From contig NZ_FOOF01000001.1 in assembly GCF_900113115.1 (NCBI RefSeq), positions 186,001-250,000 of the forward strand: a DNA stretch of 64,000 bases. Direction: 5' to 3'. The translations under genes were made by a program, and so were the position numbers. Below are positions 18,560-27,627 of this stretch, piece by piece (positions within the stretch are counted from its first letter, which is position 1; the number at the start of each line of letters is the position of its first letter). Source of the DNA: Duganella sp. CF458. Its GTDB lineage: Bacteria; Pseudomonadota; Gammaproteobacteria; Burkholderiales; Burkholderiaceae_D. The notes under the pieces are model-generated. The model saw only the letters and a program-made list of their open reading frames with translations. It was not told the origin of the DNA and searched no databases.

Positions 18560-19993
18560 TTAGCCTTTCGGCAGTCCGCCCAGCAGGGCGGCAATTTTTT
18601 GTTTCGGCTTGGCCGGTGCGGCCGGCGCCGCAGCAGCCGGGGCAGCATTGCCGCGAGTCGGCTCGTACGGCTTCAGGAACCATGGATCGACTTTCTCGCG
18701 GCGTGGCGGGAACGCCGGTCCGTCGCCACGGCCTTCGCGGCGTTCGCCGCTGCGCGGTGCGCGGTCGCTCTGGGTGCGGTCGCGGCGGCGGTCGCCATGG
18801 CGCTCGTCGCTGCGGAAGCCGCCCGGCACAAAGCCTTCCAGCGTGCCGCGCGGGACGGTCTGCTTGATCAGCTTTTCGATGTCGGCCAGCAGGCGTTCAT
18901 CCTTGTCCGAGTAGATCGAAATCGCGTCGCCCGATGCGCCGGCCCGGCCGGTACGGCCAATACGGTGCACATAGTCTTCCGCGTTGTACGGCAAATCGAA
19001 GTTGATCACGCAAGGCAGGTCGGAAATATCCAGGCCGCGCGCCGCCACATCGGTGGCCACCAGCACGTCGATCTCGCCTTTCTTGAAGGCCTCCAGCGCC
19101 TGCATGCGTTCCTGCTGCGTCTTGTCGCCGTGGATGGCTGCGGCCTTCATGCCCTCGGTCACCAAACCGCGCGCCAGGCGCGAAGCGCCGATCTTGGTAT
19201 TGGAGAACACGATCACCTGTTTCATCTCGCGCTGGCGCAGGATGTGGGCAACGGCATCGCGCTTGTGGTCTTCGTTGACCTTGTACACCACCTGCGTCAC
19301 TTTTTCCGCCGTGGCATTGGAGCGCGCCACTTCGATGGTGATCGGATCGGTCAGGAAGCTCGATGCCAGCTTCTTGATCTCCGGCGAGAAGGTGGCCGAG
19401 AACATCAGGTTCTGGCGCTTCTTCGGCAGCAGGTTGATGATGCGCTGCAGGTCGGGCAGGAAGCCCATGTCCAGCATGCGGTCGGCTTCATCCATGACCA
19501 GCATCTGCACCTGGCCCAGCGAAATATTCTTTTGCTCCACGTGGTCCAGCAGGCGGCCCGGGGTGGCGATCACGATTTCCACGCCGCTGCGCAGCTTCTC
19601 AGTCTGCGGCTTCATGTCCATGCCGCCGAAGACGACGGTGGAACGCAGCGGAGTGTGCTTGCAATAGGCGGCCACGTTTTCCGCCACCTGCACCGCCAGT
19701 TCGCGGGTCGGCGCCAGTACCAGGGCACGCACCGGGTGGCGCGCCGGGCTCATCGACGTGTTCGCATGGGCCAGCAGCAGCTGGATGATCGGCAGCGAAA
19801 AACTGGCCGTCTTACCGGTACCGGTCTGGGCAGCACCCATCACGTCGCGACCCTGCAGCAGGATCGGGATCGCTTTCGCCTGGATCGGCGTAGGGTGCAC
19901 GTATCCCTGGTCGGTCAGTGCGCGCTCGATTTCCGGCGCCAGGCCGAAATCGGCGAACTTTACTTGCTCAGGGGTGTTCTCAATATCAGACAT
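18560..19993 (-). CDS. rhlE: ATP-dependent RNA helicase RhlE
   Basis: DEAD-box RNA helicase of 477 residues, acting in RNA remodelling, ribosome biogenesis and cold adaptation. Motifs in order: Q motif YVHPTPIQAKAIP, Walker A AQTGTGKT near residue 55, PTRELA, VMDEADRMLDMGF near 160, SATFS, ARGLDIS, and HRIGRTGRAG near 335. The C-terminal 100 residues are basic and low-complexity (DRRRDRTQSDRAPRSGER, then an Ala/Pro-rich end), as in RhlE rather than DbpA or SrmB. Single gene; the terminator begins 5 bases after its stop. Confidence 0.95.
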   Translation of the reverse strand: MSDIENTPEQVKFADFGLAPEIERALTDQGYVHPTPIQAKAIPILLQGRDVMGAAQTGTGKTASFSLPIIQLLLAHANTSMSPARHPVRALVLAPTRELAVQVAENVAAYCKHTPLRSTVVFGGMDMKPQTEKLRSGVEIVIATPGRLLDHVEQKNISLGQVQMLVMDEADRMLDMGFLPDLQRIINLLPKKRQNLMFSATFSPEIKKLASSFLTDPITIEVARSNATAEKVTQVVYKVNEDHKRDAVAHILRQREMKQVIVFSNTKIGASRLARGLVTEGMKAAAIHGDKTQQERMQALEAFKKGEIDVLVATDVAARGLDISDLPCVINFDLPYNAEDYVHRIGRTGRAGASGDAISIYSDKDERLLADIEKLIKQTVPRGTLEGFVPGGFRSDERHGDRRRDRTQSDRAPRSGERREGRGDGPAFPPRREKVDPWFLKPYEPTRGNAAPAAAAPAAPAKPKQKIAALLGGLPKG

Positions 19994-20111
19994 ACAATTC
20001 TTTAATTAACGGCGGCCAACCCCGCATGATACCCGAGAACTGTGGTAAAGCGCATGGATTGGGGCTCCGGAGCGGAAATTATTGCCGAGATGGAAGCTAT
20101 AATGTCACTAA

Positions 20112-23100
20112 ATGAATGCTATTAACGCTCGCGGCTGGCATCTGAGCCGCATTCTCTTGCTGGTCGTCCTGGCAAGCAGCCTGTTCGCGGCTGCCGCCCA
20201 GGCCGCCGCGCCATCGCTGCGCTTCCGCAAACTGGGGCCGCTCGGCAATGACGAACCCTCCATGTTATCGCTGCTGCAAGACAAGCGCGGCTTCATGTGG
20301 ATCGGCACCCAAGCGAACGGCCTGTACCGCTATGACGGCTACCGCGTCACCAAGTACCGCAGCAAGGCGGGCGACCCGCGCACGCTGCCGCATGACCGCG
20401 TCGCCGCGCTGTTTGAAGATAAGCAGGGCCGGCTGTGGGCCGGGACCCAGAATGGCCTGGCGCGCTTCAACCCGGAAAGCAACGATTTCACAGCCTTCGT
20501 GCCCAGCAATGCACCCCATAGCGGCCGCATCATCCGCGCCATGGTGTCGGATGGGGGAGACGGCATGTGGTTGGCGACCTGGGGCGGGCTGCAGCACTTC
20601 GCGCCGGGCACCGGCAAGTTCACCCTGCACCTGCACGATCCGGCCCGTCCAGGCAGCCTGGGCGGCAACGACCTGAATGCAGTGGCGGTCGATGGCAAGG
20701 GCGGCGTCTGGGCCGCCACCTGGCCCGGCGGCCTGGACTACCTGCCCGCCGGCACCAGCGAATTCGAGCACCGCCGCGTGGACAAGGGCCAGGACCCGAA
20801 TGCACGCGCCAACATCGTACGGGCCCTGCAATTCGACCGCAACGGCGTGCTGTGGATTGGCACCGAGGGCGGCGTGTGGCGCTGGGACAGCAGCAAGCCA
20901 TGGGACACGCGCGAAACCGTGAGCGTGCCCGACAGCCGGGTTACCAGCTTCTACTTCGACCGCGACGGCACACTCTGGGCCACCACCCTGTCGGCCGGCC
21001 TGCTGCGCTGGGATGCCGTGGCCCAGCGCTTCGACCAGTACAGCCACAACAGCGACGACCCATATTCCTTGCCGGGCGATAACCTGCGCGCCATGCTGCA
21101 GGACCGCGGCGGCATGCTGTGGATCGCTTCCTTCACCGATGGCATTGCCCTGGTCAACCTGAGCAGCAGCGGCTTCACGCGCTACTTGCCCTACCGCCTG
21201 GACGGACGCCACGGCCGCGCCAACAACGCCTTGCTGAGCCTGGAAACCGGCCCGCACGGCACAGTCTGGGTAGCCGGCAACCTCGGCGTCGGCCAGTTCG
21301 ATCCGGCCAAGGGCGCGGTGCTGCGGCGCTACCAGGCCGACGGCCGGCCCGGTGCGATCAACAGCAATATCGTCTACAGCCTGTACCAGCAGCCCGCCGG
21401 ACCGTTGTGGGTCGGCACGGCCAACGGCCTGAACCGGCTGGATACGCCGGACGGCAAATTCAAGCTGGTACGCTTTGGCAATACCGCAAGCGACTTCATC
21501 AACTCCATTGCGCCGGGCAAGGATGGCGTGCTGTGGCTCGGCACCGGCAACAGCCTGGTGCGCTACGACACGCAGCGCGACCGCTCCCTGCTGTTTTATC
21601 ACGACCCGCAAAATCCGGACAGCCGCAGTGTCGGCGGCGCCAGCGTGGTGTTGGAAGACAGCAAAGGCCGCGTGTGGATGGGGTCGGAATTCAACGGCGG
21701 CGGGCTCGATTTGCTGGACCCGGCCACCGGCAAGTTCCGCCACCTGCGCGCCGGCGGCCCGGAAGGCATGATCGACGATAACGTCACTTCGCTGCACGAG
21801 GACGCCGAAGGCCGGCTGTGGGTCGGCACCTCGCGCGGCCTGGTGCAGGTGGAAGAAACGGCCCGCGGCGGCCTGCGCCTGCGCTCGCACGCCGCGGCCG
21901 TGCAACACTTGAAAACGCTGTCGATCCAGTCCGATGCCAAGGGCAGGATCTGGGCCAGCACGCTGGCGGGCCTGTTCCGCTTGAATCCCGGCAATGGTTC
22001 GGCCCAGCTGTATACCGTGGCCGACGGCATGACCGACGGCTTCACCACCAATGCCTCGGCGCCCGGCGCGGACGGCAAGCTGTACTTCGGCGGCGTGCAC
22101 GGCATGACCGGCATCGACCCGGAACAGGTGCGCAGCGATTCGGTGCCGCCGCAGGTAGCCATCACCGACATCAAGCTGTTCAGCCACTCCCTAAGCGAAG
22201 GCCGCTTCCGCGAGCAGGCCCGGCTGGAGGGCCCGCTGACGGCGCCCACCGGCCTGGTGCTGTCGTCGCAAGCCACCGCCTTCACCATCGAATTCGCCGC
22301 CCTGCACTTCACCGAACCGTCGCAGAACCGCTACGCCTACCAACTGCAAGGCTTCGACCCCGACTGGCAGGAAACCGATGCCGAGCGCCGTGTGGCCACC
22401 TACACCAACCTCGACCCGGGGCGCTACCTGTTCCGGGTGCGCGCGGCCAACCATCACGGCAGCTGGAGCGAACATGCCGCCACGCTGGACGTGACCATCA
22501 CGCCACCGTACTGGCAGACCAGCTGGTTCCGCCTGGCCGCCGCAGCCCTGATCCTGGGCGGTTTGTGGAGCCTGTACCACTGGCGCATCCGGCGCCTGAC
22601 GCGCCTGCAGGCCGTGCTCGAACAGCAAGTCGCCGCCCGTACCGTCGAGCTGGAAGATTCCAACCGCAAGCTTGAAGCGCTGAGCCAGACCGACGGCCTG
22701 ACCGGCGTCAGCAACCGGCGCGGCTTCGACCTGGCGCTGGAAGCGGAATGGCGGCGTGCCCAGCGCACCGGCCAGCCGCTGGCGCTGTCGATGCTGGATG
22801 TGGACTACTTCAAGAAATACAATGACCGCTATGGCCACCTGGCCGGCGATGCCACGCTGCGCGCGGTGGCGCGCGTGATCACCGAACACGGCCGGCGCAG
22901 CTCCGACCTGGTGGCGCGCTACGGCGGCGAAGAATTTGCGCTGCTGTCGGTCGCCACGCCTGGCGCCGACGCGATCGGCGTGGCGCAGACCATCTGCAGC
23001 GAACTGGCGCGGCTGCAGCTGCCGCACGATGCCTCGCCGCTGGGCCACGTGACCATCAGTATCGGCGTGGCAGTGCTGGTACCCACCGAAAACAGCCGCC

Positions 23101-23189
23101 CCGAACAATTGGTGCGCCTGGCCGACGCAGTGCTGTACCGCGCCAAGCAGCGCGGCCGCAACCAGGCCTTGCTGGCCATGGAAGAATAA
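20112..23189 (+). CDS. Ligand-binding propeller diguanylate cyclase
   Basis: Membrane sensor that should make cyclic di-GMP. 1025 residues: signal peptide 1-28; two seven-bladed propellers built of Reg_prop repeats (WIGTQANGLYRYDG, LWVGTANGLNRLD and many similar) to about 690; Y_Y_Y domain about 710-790 (RYAYQLQGFDPDW); TM about 803-823; short coiled coil; GGDEF domain about 855-1015. The active site is RYGGEEFALL and an inhibitory I-site RSSD lies five residues before it, so it is likely active and product-inhibited. The usual partner of this sensor in Bacteroidetes is a kinase; here the output is GGDEF. A TATAAT at 20098-20103 lies only 8 bases before the ATG. Confidence 0.93.
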   Translation: MNAINARGWHLSRILLLVVLASSLFAAAAQAAAPSLRFRKLGPLGNDEPSMLSLLQDKRGFMWIGTQANGLYRYDGYRVTKYRSKAGDPRTLPHDRVAALFEDKQGRLWAGTQNGLARFNPESNDFTAFVPSNAPHSGRIIRAMVSDGGDGMWLATWGGLQHFAPGTGKFTLHLHDPARPGSLGGNDLNAVAVDGKGGVWAATWPGGLDYLPAGTSEFEHRRVDKGQDPNARANIVRALQFDRNGVLWIGTEGGVWRWDSSKPWDTRETVSVPDSRVTSFYFDRDGTLWATTLSAGLLRWDAVAQRFDQYSHNSDDPYSLPGDNLRAMLQDRGGMLWIASFTDGIALVNLSSSGFTRYLPYRLDGRHGRANNALLSLETGPHGTVWVAGNLGVGQFDPAKGAVLRRYQADGRPGAINSNIVYSLYQQPAGPLWVGTANGLNRLDTPDGKFKLVRFGNTASDFINSIAPGKDGVLWLGTGNSLVRYDTQRDRSLLFYHDPQNPDSRSVGGASVVLEDSKGRVWMGSEFNGGGLDLLDPATGKFRHLRAGGPEGMIDDNVTSLHEDAEGRLWVGTSRGLVQVEETARGGLRLRSHAAAVQHLKTLSIQSDAKGRIWASTLAGLFRLNPGNGSAQLYTVADGMTDGFTTNASAPGADGKLYFGGVHGMTGIDPEQVRSDSVPPQVAITDIKLFSHSLSEGRFREQARLEGPLTAPTGLVLSSQATAFTIEFAALHFTEPSQNRYAYQLQGFDPDWQETDAERRVATYTNLDPGRYLFRVRAANHHGSWSEHAATLDVTITPPYWQTSWFRLAAAALILGGLWSLYHWRIRRLTRLQAVLEQQVAARTVELEDSNRKLEALSQTDGLTGVSNRRGFDLALEAEWRRAQRTGQPLALSMLDVDYFKKYNDRYGHLAGDATLRAVARVITEHGRRSSDLVARYGGEEFALLSVATPGADAIGVAQTICSELARLQLPHDASPLGHVTISIGVAVLVPTENSRPEQLVRLADAVLYRAKQRGRNQALLAMEE

Positions 23190-23386
23190 TGGACGTGGTC
23201 GCGCCTGACGATCCCAAGCCGCAACCGCCGGCCGAACCCGGCCCGGACGACTGCTGCCGCAGCGGTTGCACCTGGTGCGTGCTCGACCTCTACTACGAAG
23301 AGCTGGAGCGCTACCGCAGCGCCCTTGCTGCATGGGAAAAGCGCCATGTGAGTGCGCGAACAGAAGGGAAAGCGCGCCGCCGCTAG
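23189..23386 (+). CDS. Oxidoreductase-like domain protein
   Basis: A 65-residue protein with the Oxidoreductase-like N-terminal motif: PPAEPGPDDCCRSGCTWCV followed by LDLYYEELERYR. The cysteine set C-C-x3-C-x2-C is typical of this small family, found also at the N terminus of some mitochondrial proteins; the function is unknown. Its ATG overlaps the TAA of the propeller cyclase (TAATG), so translation is coupled. Confidence 0.85.
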   Translation: MDVVAPDDPKPQPPAEPGPDDCCRSGCTWCVLDLYYEELERYRSALAAWEKRHVSARTEGKARRR

Positions 23387-23396
23387 CATCGGTGGC

Positions 23397-24659
23397 ATGG
23401 AACAGCAGAGCCAATCATGGCTGGACAAGCTCGGCCCGGGCCTGATCTCGGGGGCCGCCGACGACGATCCCAGCGGCATCGCCACCTATTCCCAGGCCGG
23501 AGCCCAGTTCGGCTTCGGCATGCTGTGGCTGGGACTGTTCACCTATCCGCTGATGGTCGGCATCCAGGAAACCAGCGCCCGCATCGGCCGCACCAGCGGG
23601 CGCGGCCTGGCATCCAATATGCGCCGCTGCTTCCCGGCCTGGATCTTGTATGCCATGGTCAGCCTGCTGCTGTTTGCCAACACCATCAATATCGCCGCCG
23701 ACCTGGCTGCCATGGGCGATGCGCTGCACCTGGTGGCAGGCGGCAAGGCGCAATGGCATGCGCTGGCCTTCGGCCTGCTGTCGGTGTTGCTGCAAGTCTT
23801 CATCCCCTACCAGCGCTATGCGCGCCTGCTGAAATGGCTGACGCTGGCGCTGCTGGCCTATGCCGCCACGGTACTGGTGATCGACGTGCCCTGGCGCGAA
23901 GTAGCCATCCACACCTTCGCGCCGCACATCCAGTGGAACAAGGAGTACCTGACCACCATGGTCGCGGTGTTCGGCACCACCATCAGCCCCTACCTGTTCT
24001 TCTGGCAGGCTGCGCAGGAAGTCGAGGAACTGCACGCCGACCCACAGGCCGAACCACTCAAGCGCGCGCCGCGCCAGGTACGCCCGCAACTGCGCCGCAT
24101 CAAACTCGATACCGCCATCGGCATGGGCTTTTCGAACCTGGTGGCGTGGTCGATCATGCTGACCACCGCGGTCACGCTTCATGCGCATGGCATCTTCCAT
24201 GTCGGCTCGTCGGCGCAGGCTGCGGCGGCGTTGCGGCCGATTGCAGGCGAATTGGCCTTTGCGCTGTTCGGGCTGGGCATCATCGGCACCGGCTTGCTGG
24301 CCATTCCCGTGCTGGCCGGTTCGGCTGCCTACGCCGTGGCTGGCGCCTTCAACTGGCGCAGCAGCCTGGAACTGCAGCCGCGGGCTGCGCGCAAGTTCTA
24401 CGCCATCATCGCCGCCGCCACGCTGGCCGGCGTTGGCATCGGCTTCCTCCCCATGGACCCGATGCGGGCCCTGTTCTGGAGCGCCGTCATCAACGGCGTG
24501 GTGGCGGTGCCGGTAATGGTGGTGACGATGCTGCTGTCGACCCGGCGCGGAGTGATGGGCGGGGTGGTCCTGTCACGCCGCCTGCGTGTGCTGGGCTGGT
24601 CCTGTACAACAGTGATGGCCCTGGCTGTTTTGGCCATGTTCGCCAGCATGGTAAGCTAG
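23397..24659 (+). CDS. Nramp-related metal transporter with altered metal site
   Basis: Polytopic inner-membrane protein of 420 residues with about 11 membrane helices, of the Nramp superfamily. TM1 reads GPGLISGAADDDPSGIAT: where canonical MntH/Nramp has DPGN, this has DPSG. TM6 reads TISPYLFFWQ where canonical proteins have the MPH motif. So the first Asp is kept but the Asn, Met and His ligands are replaced. This places it in the divergent Nramp-related clade, with a substrate that may not be Mn or Fe. The ATG at 23397 was preferred over a GTG at 23352; the gene follows closely on the small Cys-rich protein. Confidence 0.85.
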   Translation: MEQQSQSWLDKLGPGLISGAADDDPSGIATYSQAGAQFGFGMLWLGLFTYPLMVGIQETSARIGRTSGRGLASNMRRCFPAWILYAMVSLLLFANTINIAADLAAMGDALHLVAGGKAQWHALAFGLLSVLLQVFIPYQRYARLLKWLTLALLAYAATVLVIDVPWREVAIHTFAPHIQWNKEYLTTMVAVFGTTISPYLFFWQAAQEVEELHADPQAEPLKRAPRQVRPQLRRIKLDTAIGMGFSNLVAWSIMLTTAVTLHAHGIFHVGSSAQAAAALRPIAGELAFALFGLGIIGTGLLAIPVLAGSAAYAVAGAFNWRSSLELQPRAARKFYAIIAAATLAGVGIGFLPMDPMRALFWSAVINGVVAVPVMVVTMLLSTRRGVMGGVVLSRRLRVLGWSCTTVMALAVLAMFASMVS

Positions 24660-24664
24660 CGCGC

Positions 24665-24997
24665 ATGAACAAACGACACTTCCTGCTGGCCCTTGCGGCA
24701 GCAATCACCCTTCCCTCCCTGCCTGCGCTGGCCAACGATGCCCGCCCATTCCCGGCAAAGGCCAAGCGCGGCAAGATCAGGTTCGGGTATGCGCCCGACA
24801 TCGCCATCGACGGCAAGCCGCGCCAGCTCTCGCCTGCGGCGCGCATCTTCAGCGAAGAGAACCTGACCGTGGTGCCGAACATGCTGGCCGATGCGACCTT
24901 CATCGTCAACTACACGGAAGACATGAACGGCTATGTCGACCGCATCTGGATCCTGACGCAGGACGAAATGCGCCTGCCGGCAGCCAACACGCGCTGA
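24665..24997 (+). CDS. Secreted hypothetical protein
   Basis: A 110-residue protein with a clear signal peptide (residues 1-23, cut ALA/ND). The mature part is short and beta-rich, ending MNGYVDRIWILTQDEMRLP. I recall similar small exported proteins in Burkholderiales, of unknown function. It lies 5 bases after the transporter and 3 bases before the binding protein, so it is probably in the same unit. No metal or catalytic motif is seen. Confidence 0.75.
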   Translation: MNKRHFLLALAAAITLPSLPALANDARPFPAKAKRGKIRFGYAPDIAIDGKPRQLSPAARIFSEENLTVVPNMLADATFIVNYTEDMNGYVDRIWILTQDEMRLPAANTR

Positions 24998-25000
24998 CCT

Positions 25001-25768
25001 ATGCCGCGGCGCCGCCTTGCCTTCGCCCTGCTGCTTGCGGCCGCGGCACCGGCCGGCGCCGACACCATCGTCAAGGCCTACAACAGTTATCGCGGGCCGC
25101 CCTACTCCGACGGCAATAGCGGCCTTGCGCCGGAACTGGTGCGCTATGTGAACCGCAAGCTGGAAGGCCGCTACACGCTGCAGTTGGTGTCGCTGCAGCG
25201 CCGCCAGTTGAACCAGCTGATGGAAGCACCCGCCGGCTTCGACGGCGTGGCGCTGTTCCTGTCGCCGGCCTTCGTCGGCGACGTGCCGCGCAAGCGTTTC
25301 CATTGGAGCCCGGCCTTCCTGGAAGACAGCAATGCCATCGTGTCGCGCATCGATAATCCGGTGCGCTACCAAGGACCGGCGTCCCTGGTGGGCTTGCGCT
25401 TTGCCGGCATTTACGGCAACCGTTATTCAGGCATCGACGAATATGTCGGCAAGAGCCTGACACGCAGCAACGCGCCCGATGCGATGTCGAACCTGCGCAA
25501 GCTGGTGGCGGGCCAGGCCGATTTCACCGTGATGCCGCTCAGCTCGTTCCGCTACCTGCGGCGCCAGATGGACAGGGAAAAGCTTGCGGTGGGGCAGTTG
25601 CATCTGGGCGACAAGCCCTTCAGCCAGTTCGGCCGCCATTTCGTGCTGGCGCGCGGCGCCGGCGAGCTGGCAGCGGAACTGGACAAGATCGCAGCCGCCA
25701 TGCCCTGCGATCGCGAATGGCGCCGCATCGCCCTGCGCTACCAGTTCACCGTCGCCGCGTGCCGCTGA
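25001..25768 (+). CDS. Periplasmic solute-binding-like protein
   Basis: A 255-residue exported protein with a signal peptide (1-20, cut AGA/DT). Same family as 1479-2249: KAYNSYRGPPYSDG matches YTAYNTYLHPPFVRQDG, and FDGVALFLSPAF matches IDGIALFLSPTF. SBP_bac_3 fold likely. No ABC partner genes are nearby, so ligand and role are unknown; it may be a two-component-like sensor of small molecules. Last gene of the plus-strand run from the propeller cyclase; convergent with lpxO. Confidence 0.8.
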   Translation: MPRRRLAFALLLAAAAPAGADTIVKAYNSYRGPPYSDGNSGLAPELVRYVNRKLEGRYTLQLVSLQRRQLNQLMEAPAGFDGVALFLSPAFVGDVPRKRFHWSPAFLEDSNAIVSRIDNPVRYQGPASLVGLRFAGIYGNRYSGIDEYVGKSLTRSNAPDAMSNLRKLVAGQADFTVMPLSSFRYLRRQMDREKLAVGQLHLGDKPFSQFGRHFVLARGAGELAAELDKIAAAMPCDREWRRIALRYQFTVAACR

Positions 25769-25780
25769 AACGCCGCCGCC

Positions 25781-26680
25781 TCAGATGTAATAGATCGCTG
25801 CTGCTACGCCGATAATCAGGCCAAACTTGGTGATCTTATAGACGGTCTTGTTCCAGGCTTTGAAGGCGCGGCGGTATTTGCCGGCGTAGAAGGACACGCG
25901 GAACAGCTTCGACACCAGGCCGACCTGGTCGCCCTGCTCGTTCGGCGAAGCGGCCGCCGTCATCATGGTGCGGCCCAGGAAACGGTTGACTGCCTGCGCC
26001 CAGCGATAGCGCATCGGGCGCTCCACGTCGCAAAACAGGATGATGCGGTCGCTCTCGGAGCCGTTGATGGCCCAGTGGATATAGGTTTCGTCGAAAATCA
26101 CGCCCTGCCCGTCGCGCCAGCTATGGCGCTCGCCGTCAACGTCGATGAAGCAGCGGTCATCGTTCGGCGTGGCCAGGCCCAGGTGGTAGCGCAGCGAACC
26201 GGCGAACGGGTCGCGGTGCGGATTGAGCTTGCCGCCCGGCGGCAGTTCGGCAAACATGGCGGCCTTCACCGCTGGGATCGAGGCCAGCAGGGCGTAGGTC
26301 TGCGGGCACAGTTCCTGGGCCGACGGGTGGCTGGCGTTGTACCACTTCAGGTAAAAGCGCTTCCAGCCATTCTTGAAGAAGGAGTTGAAGCCGGCATCGT
26401 CGTTCTTTTCCGAAGCCTTGATCTTCTGCAGGCGCAGCAGGTTTTCCGCCTCGGCGCGGATCACTTGCCAATTGTCTTCCAGCGGCTTGAGTTCCTTGAA
26501 GGTGTCAACCGGCAGGTAAGGCGTGGATGGCACGCGCGAGAACCAGTGCATGAAGATATTGATTGGAGCCATGAACGACGAGTGGTCGAACAGTTGGCGG
26601 CCGAACGGGAGGCGTACCTTGCCACGGAAGTGGATATGCAGGACGGACAAGATGTAAAAGCCGACAACAGCCCATTTCAT
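25781..26680 (-). CDS. lpxO: Lipid A hydroxylase (aspartyl/asparaginyl beta-hydroxylase family)
   Basis: Fe(II)/2-oxoglutarate-dependent dioxygenase at the inner membrane that hydroxylates the secondary acyl chain of lipid A. 299 residues with hydrophobic ends: an N-terminal anchor (1-16) and a C-terminal segment IGVAAAIYYI. Iron ligands lie in LNPHRDPFAGSLRYHLGL (His-x-Asp) and in DETYIHWAINGSE. The DGERHSWRDGQGVIFDETYIHW block is typical of LpxO. Monocistronic, divergent from the methyltransferase. Fits with the LPS genes at 5-7 kb. Confidence 0.85.
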   Translation of the reverse strand: MKWAVVGFYILSVLHIHFRGKVRLPFGRQLFDHSSFMAPINIFMHWFSRVPSTPYLPVDTFKELKPLEDNWQVIRAEAENLLRLQKIKASEKNDDAGFNSFFKNGWKRFYLKWYNASHPSAQELCPQTYALLASIPAVKAAMFAELPPGGKLNPHRDPFAGSLRYHLGLATPNDDRCFIDVDGERHSWRDGQGVIFDETYIHWAINGSESDRIILFCDVERPMRYRWAQAVNRFLGRTMMTAAASPNEQGDQVGLVSKLFRVSFYAGKYRRAFKAWNKTVYKITKFGLIIGVAAAIYYI

Positions 26681-26780
26681 TGCGAAACCTCGGAAAGATC
26701 CAAACCTGCGATTCTACCGCAGTCTGCAAAGTGAGTATTTGTGAATATCGCAACAATGTAAGCATGCTATCGTGGCGCGC

Positions 26781-27617
26781 ATGACTTGTATTATTTGCTA
26801 CGCCCCATTGAAGGCCGGCCTCTCAGGCTGGCACCGTACCTGCCCTGGCTGCGCCTACGAAGGCGCGGCCCATTTTGTTACACCCGCAGCAAGCGACGAG
26901 GACTTGCGGGAAGCGTCGCTGAATGCGCTGCGCCAGGAGAACTGCCGCACCGTCGTCGCCCTCACCCGCCAGTTCGCCGCGCCGCGCGCCAACACCCTGC
27001 TTGACGTGGGCAGCGCCCATGGCTGGTTCCTGGAAGCGGCATCCTGCGCCTTCGACGTACTGGGCGTCGAGCCCGACGAAGCGCTGGCACGGCAAGCGGC
27101 CGTGCGCGGGCTGCCGGTGCGTATCGGCTACTTCCCGCAGGCGCTGGCGGAGGGGGAACAATTCGACATCATCGTCCTGAACGAAGTGATCGAACATATT
27201 CCCGACATCCGTGCCGCGCTGCGCGATTGCCACCAGCGCCTGGCGCCGGACGGCACCCTGGTGCTGAACCTGCCGAGCAGCCACGGGCTGTGTTACCGAC
27301 TGTCCAAGCTGTTCGCGCGCTTCGGCCTCCATGCGCCGTTCGACCGGCTGTGGCAAAAGGGCATGCCTTCGCCGCATGTGCATTACTTCAATCCGGCCAA
27401 CCTCACCAGGCTGGTGGAACGCGAGGGCTTTACCCTGCGCCACAGCACCGAACTGGCCGCCGTGAAGAAGGAAGGCATGTGGCGCTGGATGACGGTGTTC
27501 GGCCAGGTACATCCGTTCAAGGCGCCGCTGCGCTACCTTGGCATGCGCTGGGTGGTGCTGCCGCTGATGCGGCTCTTCCCCAGCGATATCATGGTCTGCA
27601 TCTACCGCAAGCGTTAG
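26781..27617 (+). CDS. Class I SAM-dependent methyltransferase with N-terminal zinc ribbon
   Basis: A 278-residue protein. It opens with two cysteine pairs, CIICYAPL and CPGCAYEG, a likely zinc ribbon. The Rossmann methyltransferase follows: motif I LLDVGSAHGWFLEAA near residue 73, LGVEPDE, and post-I NEVIEHIPDIRAAL near 140. The late GLCYRLSKLFARFG and FNPANLTRLVEREGF resemble sugar-O-methyltransferase-like proteins of polysaccharide loci. No partner genes indicate a substrate. The ATG was chosen; a GTG three codons earlier is possible. Confidence 0.85.
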   Translation: MTCIICYAPLKAGLSGWHRTCPGCAYEGAAHFVTPAASDEDLREASLNALRQENCRTVVALTRQFAAPRANTLLDVGSAHGWFLEAASCAFDVLGVEPDEALARQAAVRGLPVRIGYFPQALAEGEQFDIIVLNEVIEHIPDIRAALRDCHQRLAPDGTLVLNLPSSHGLCYRLSKLFARFGLHAPFDRLWQKGMPSPHVHYFNPANLTRLVEREGFTLRHSTELAAVKKEGMWRWMTVFGQVHPFKAPLRYLGMRWVVLPLMRLFPSDIMVCIYRKR

Positions 27618-27627
27618 GCGTTAGGTT

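Noticed and set aside
20265..22187. 640-codon minus-strand frame under the propeller cyclase
   Set aside because: No domain or start signal; it mirrors the repeats of the plus-strand gene.
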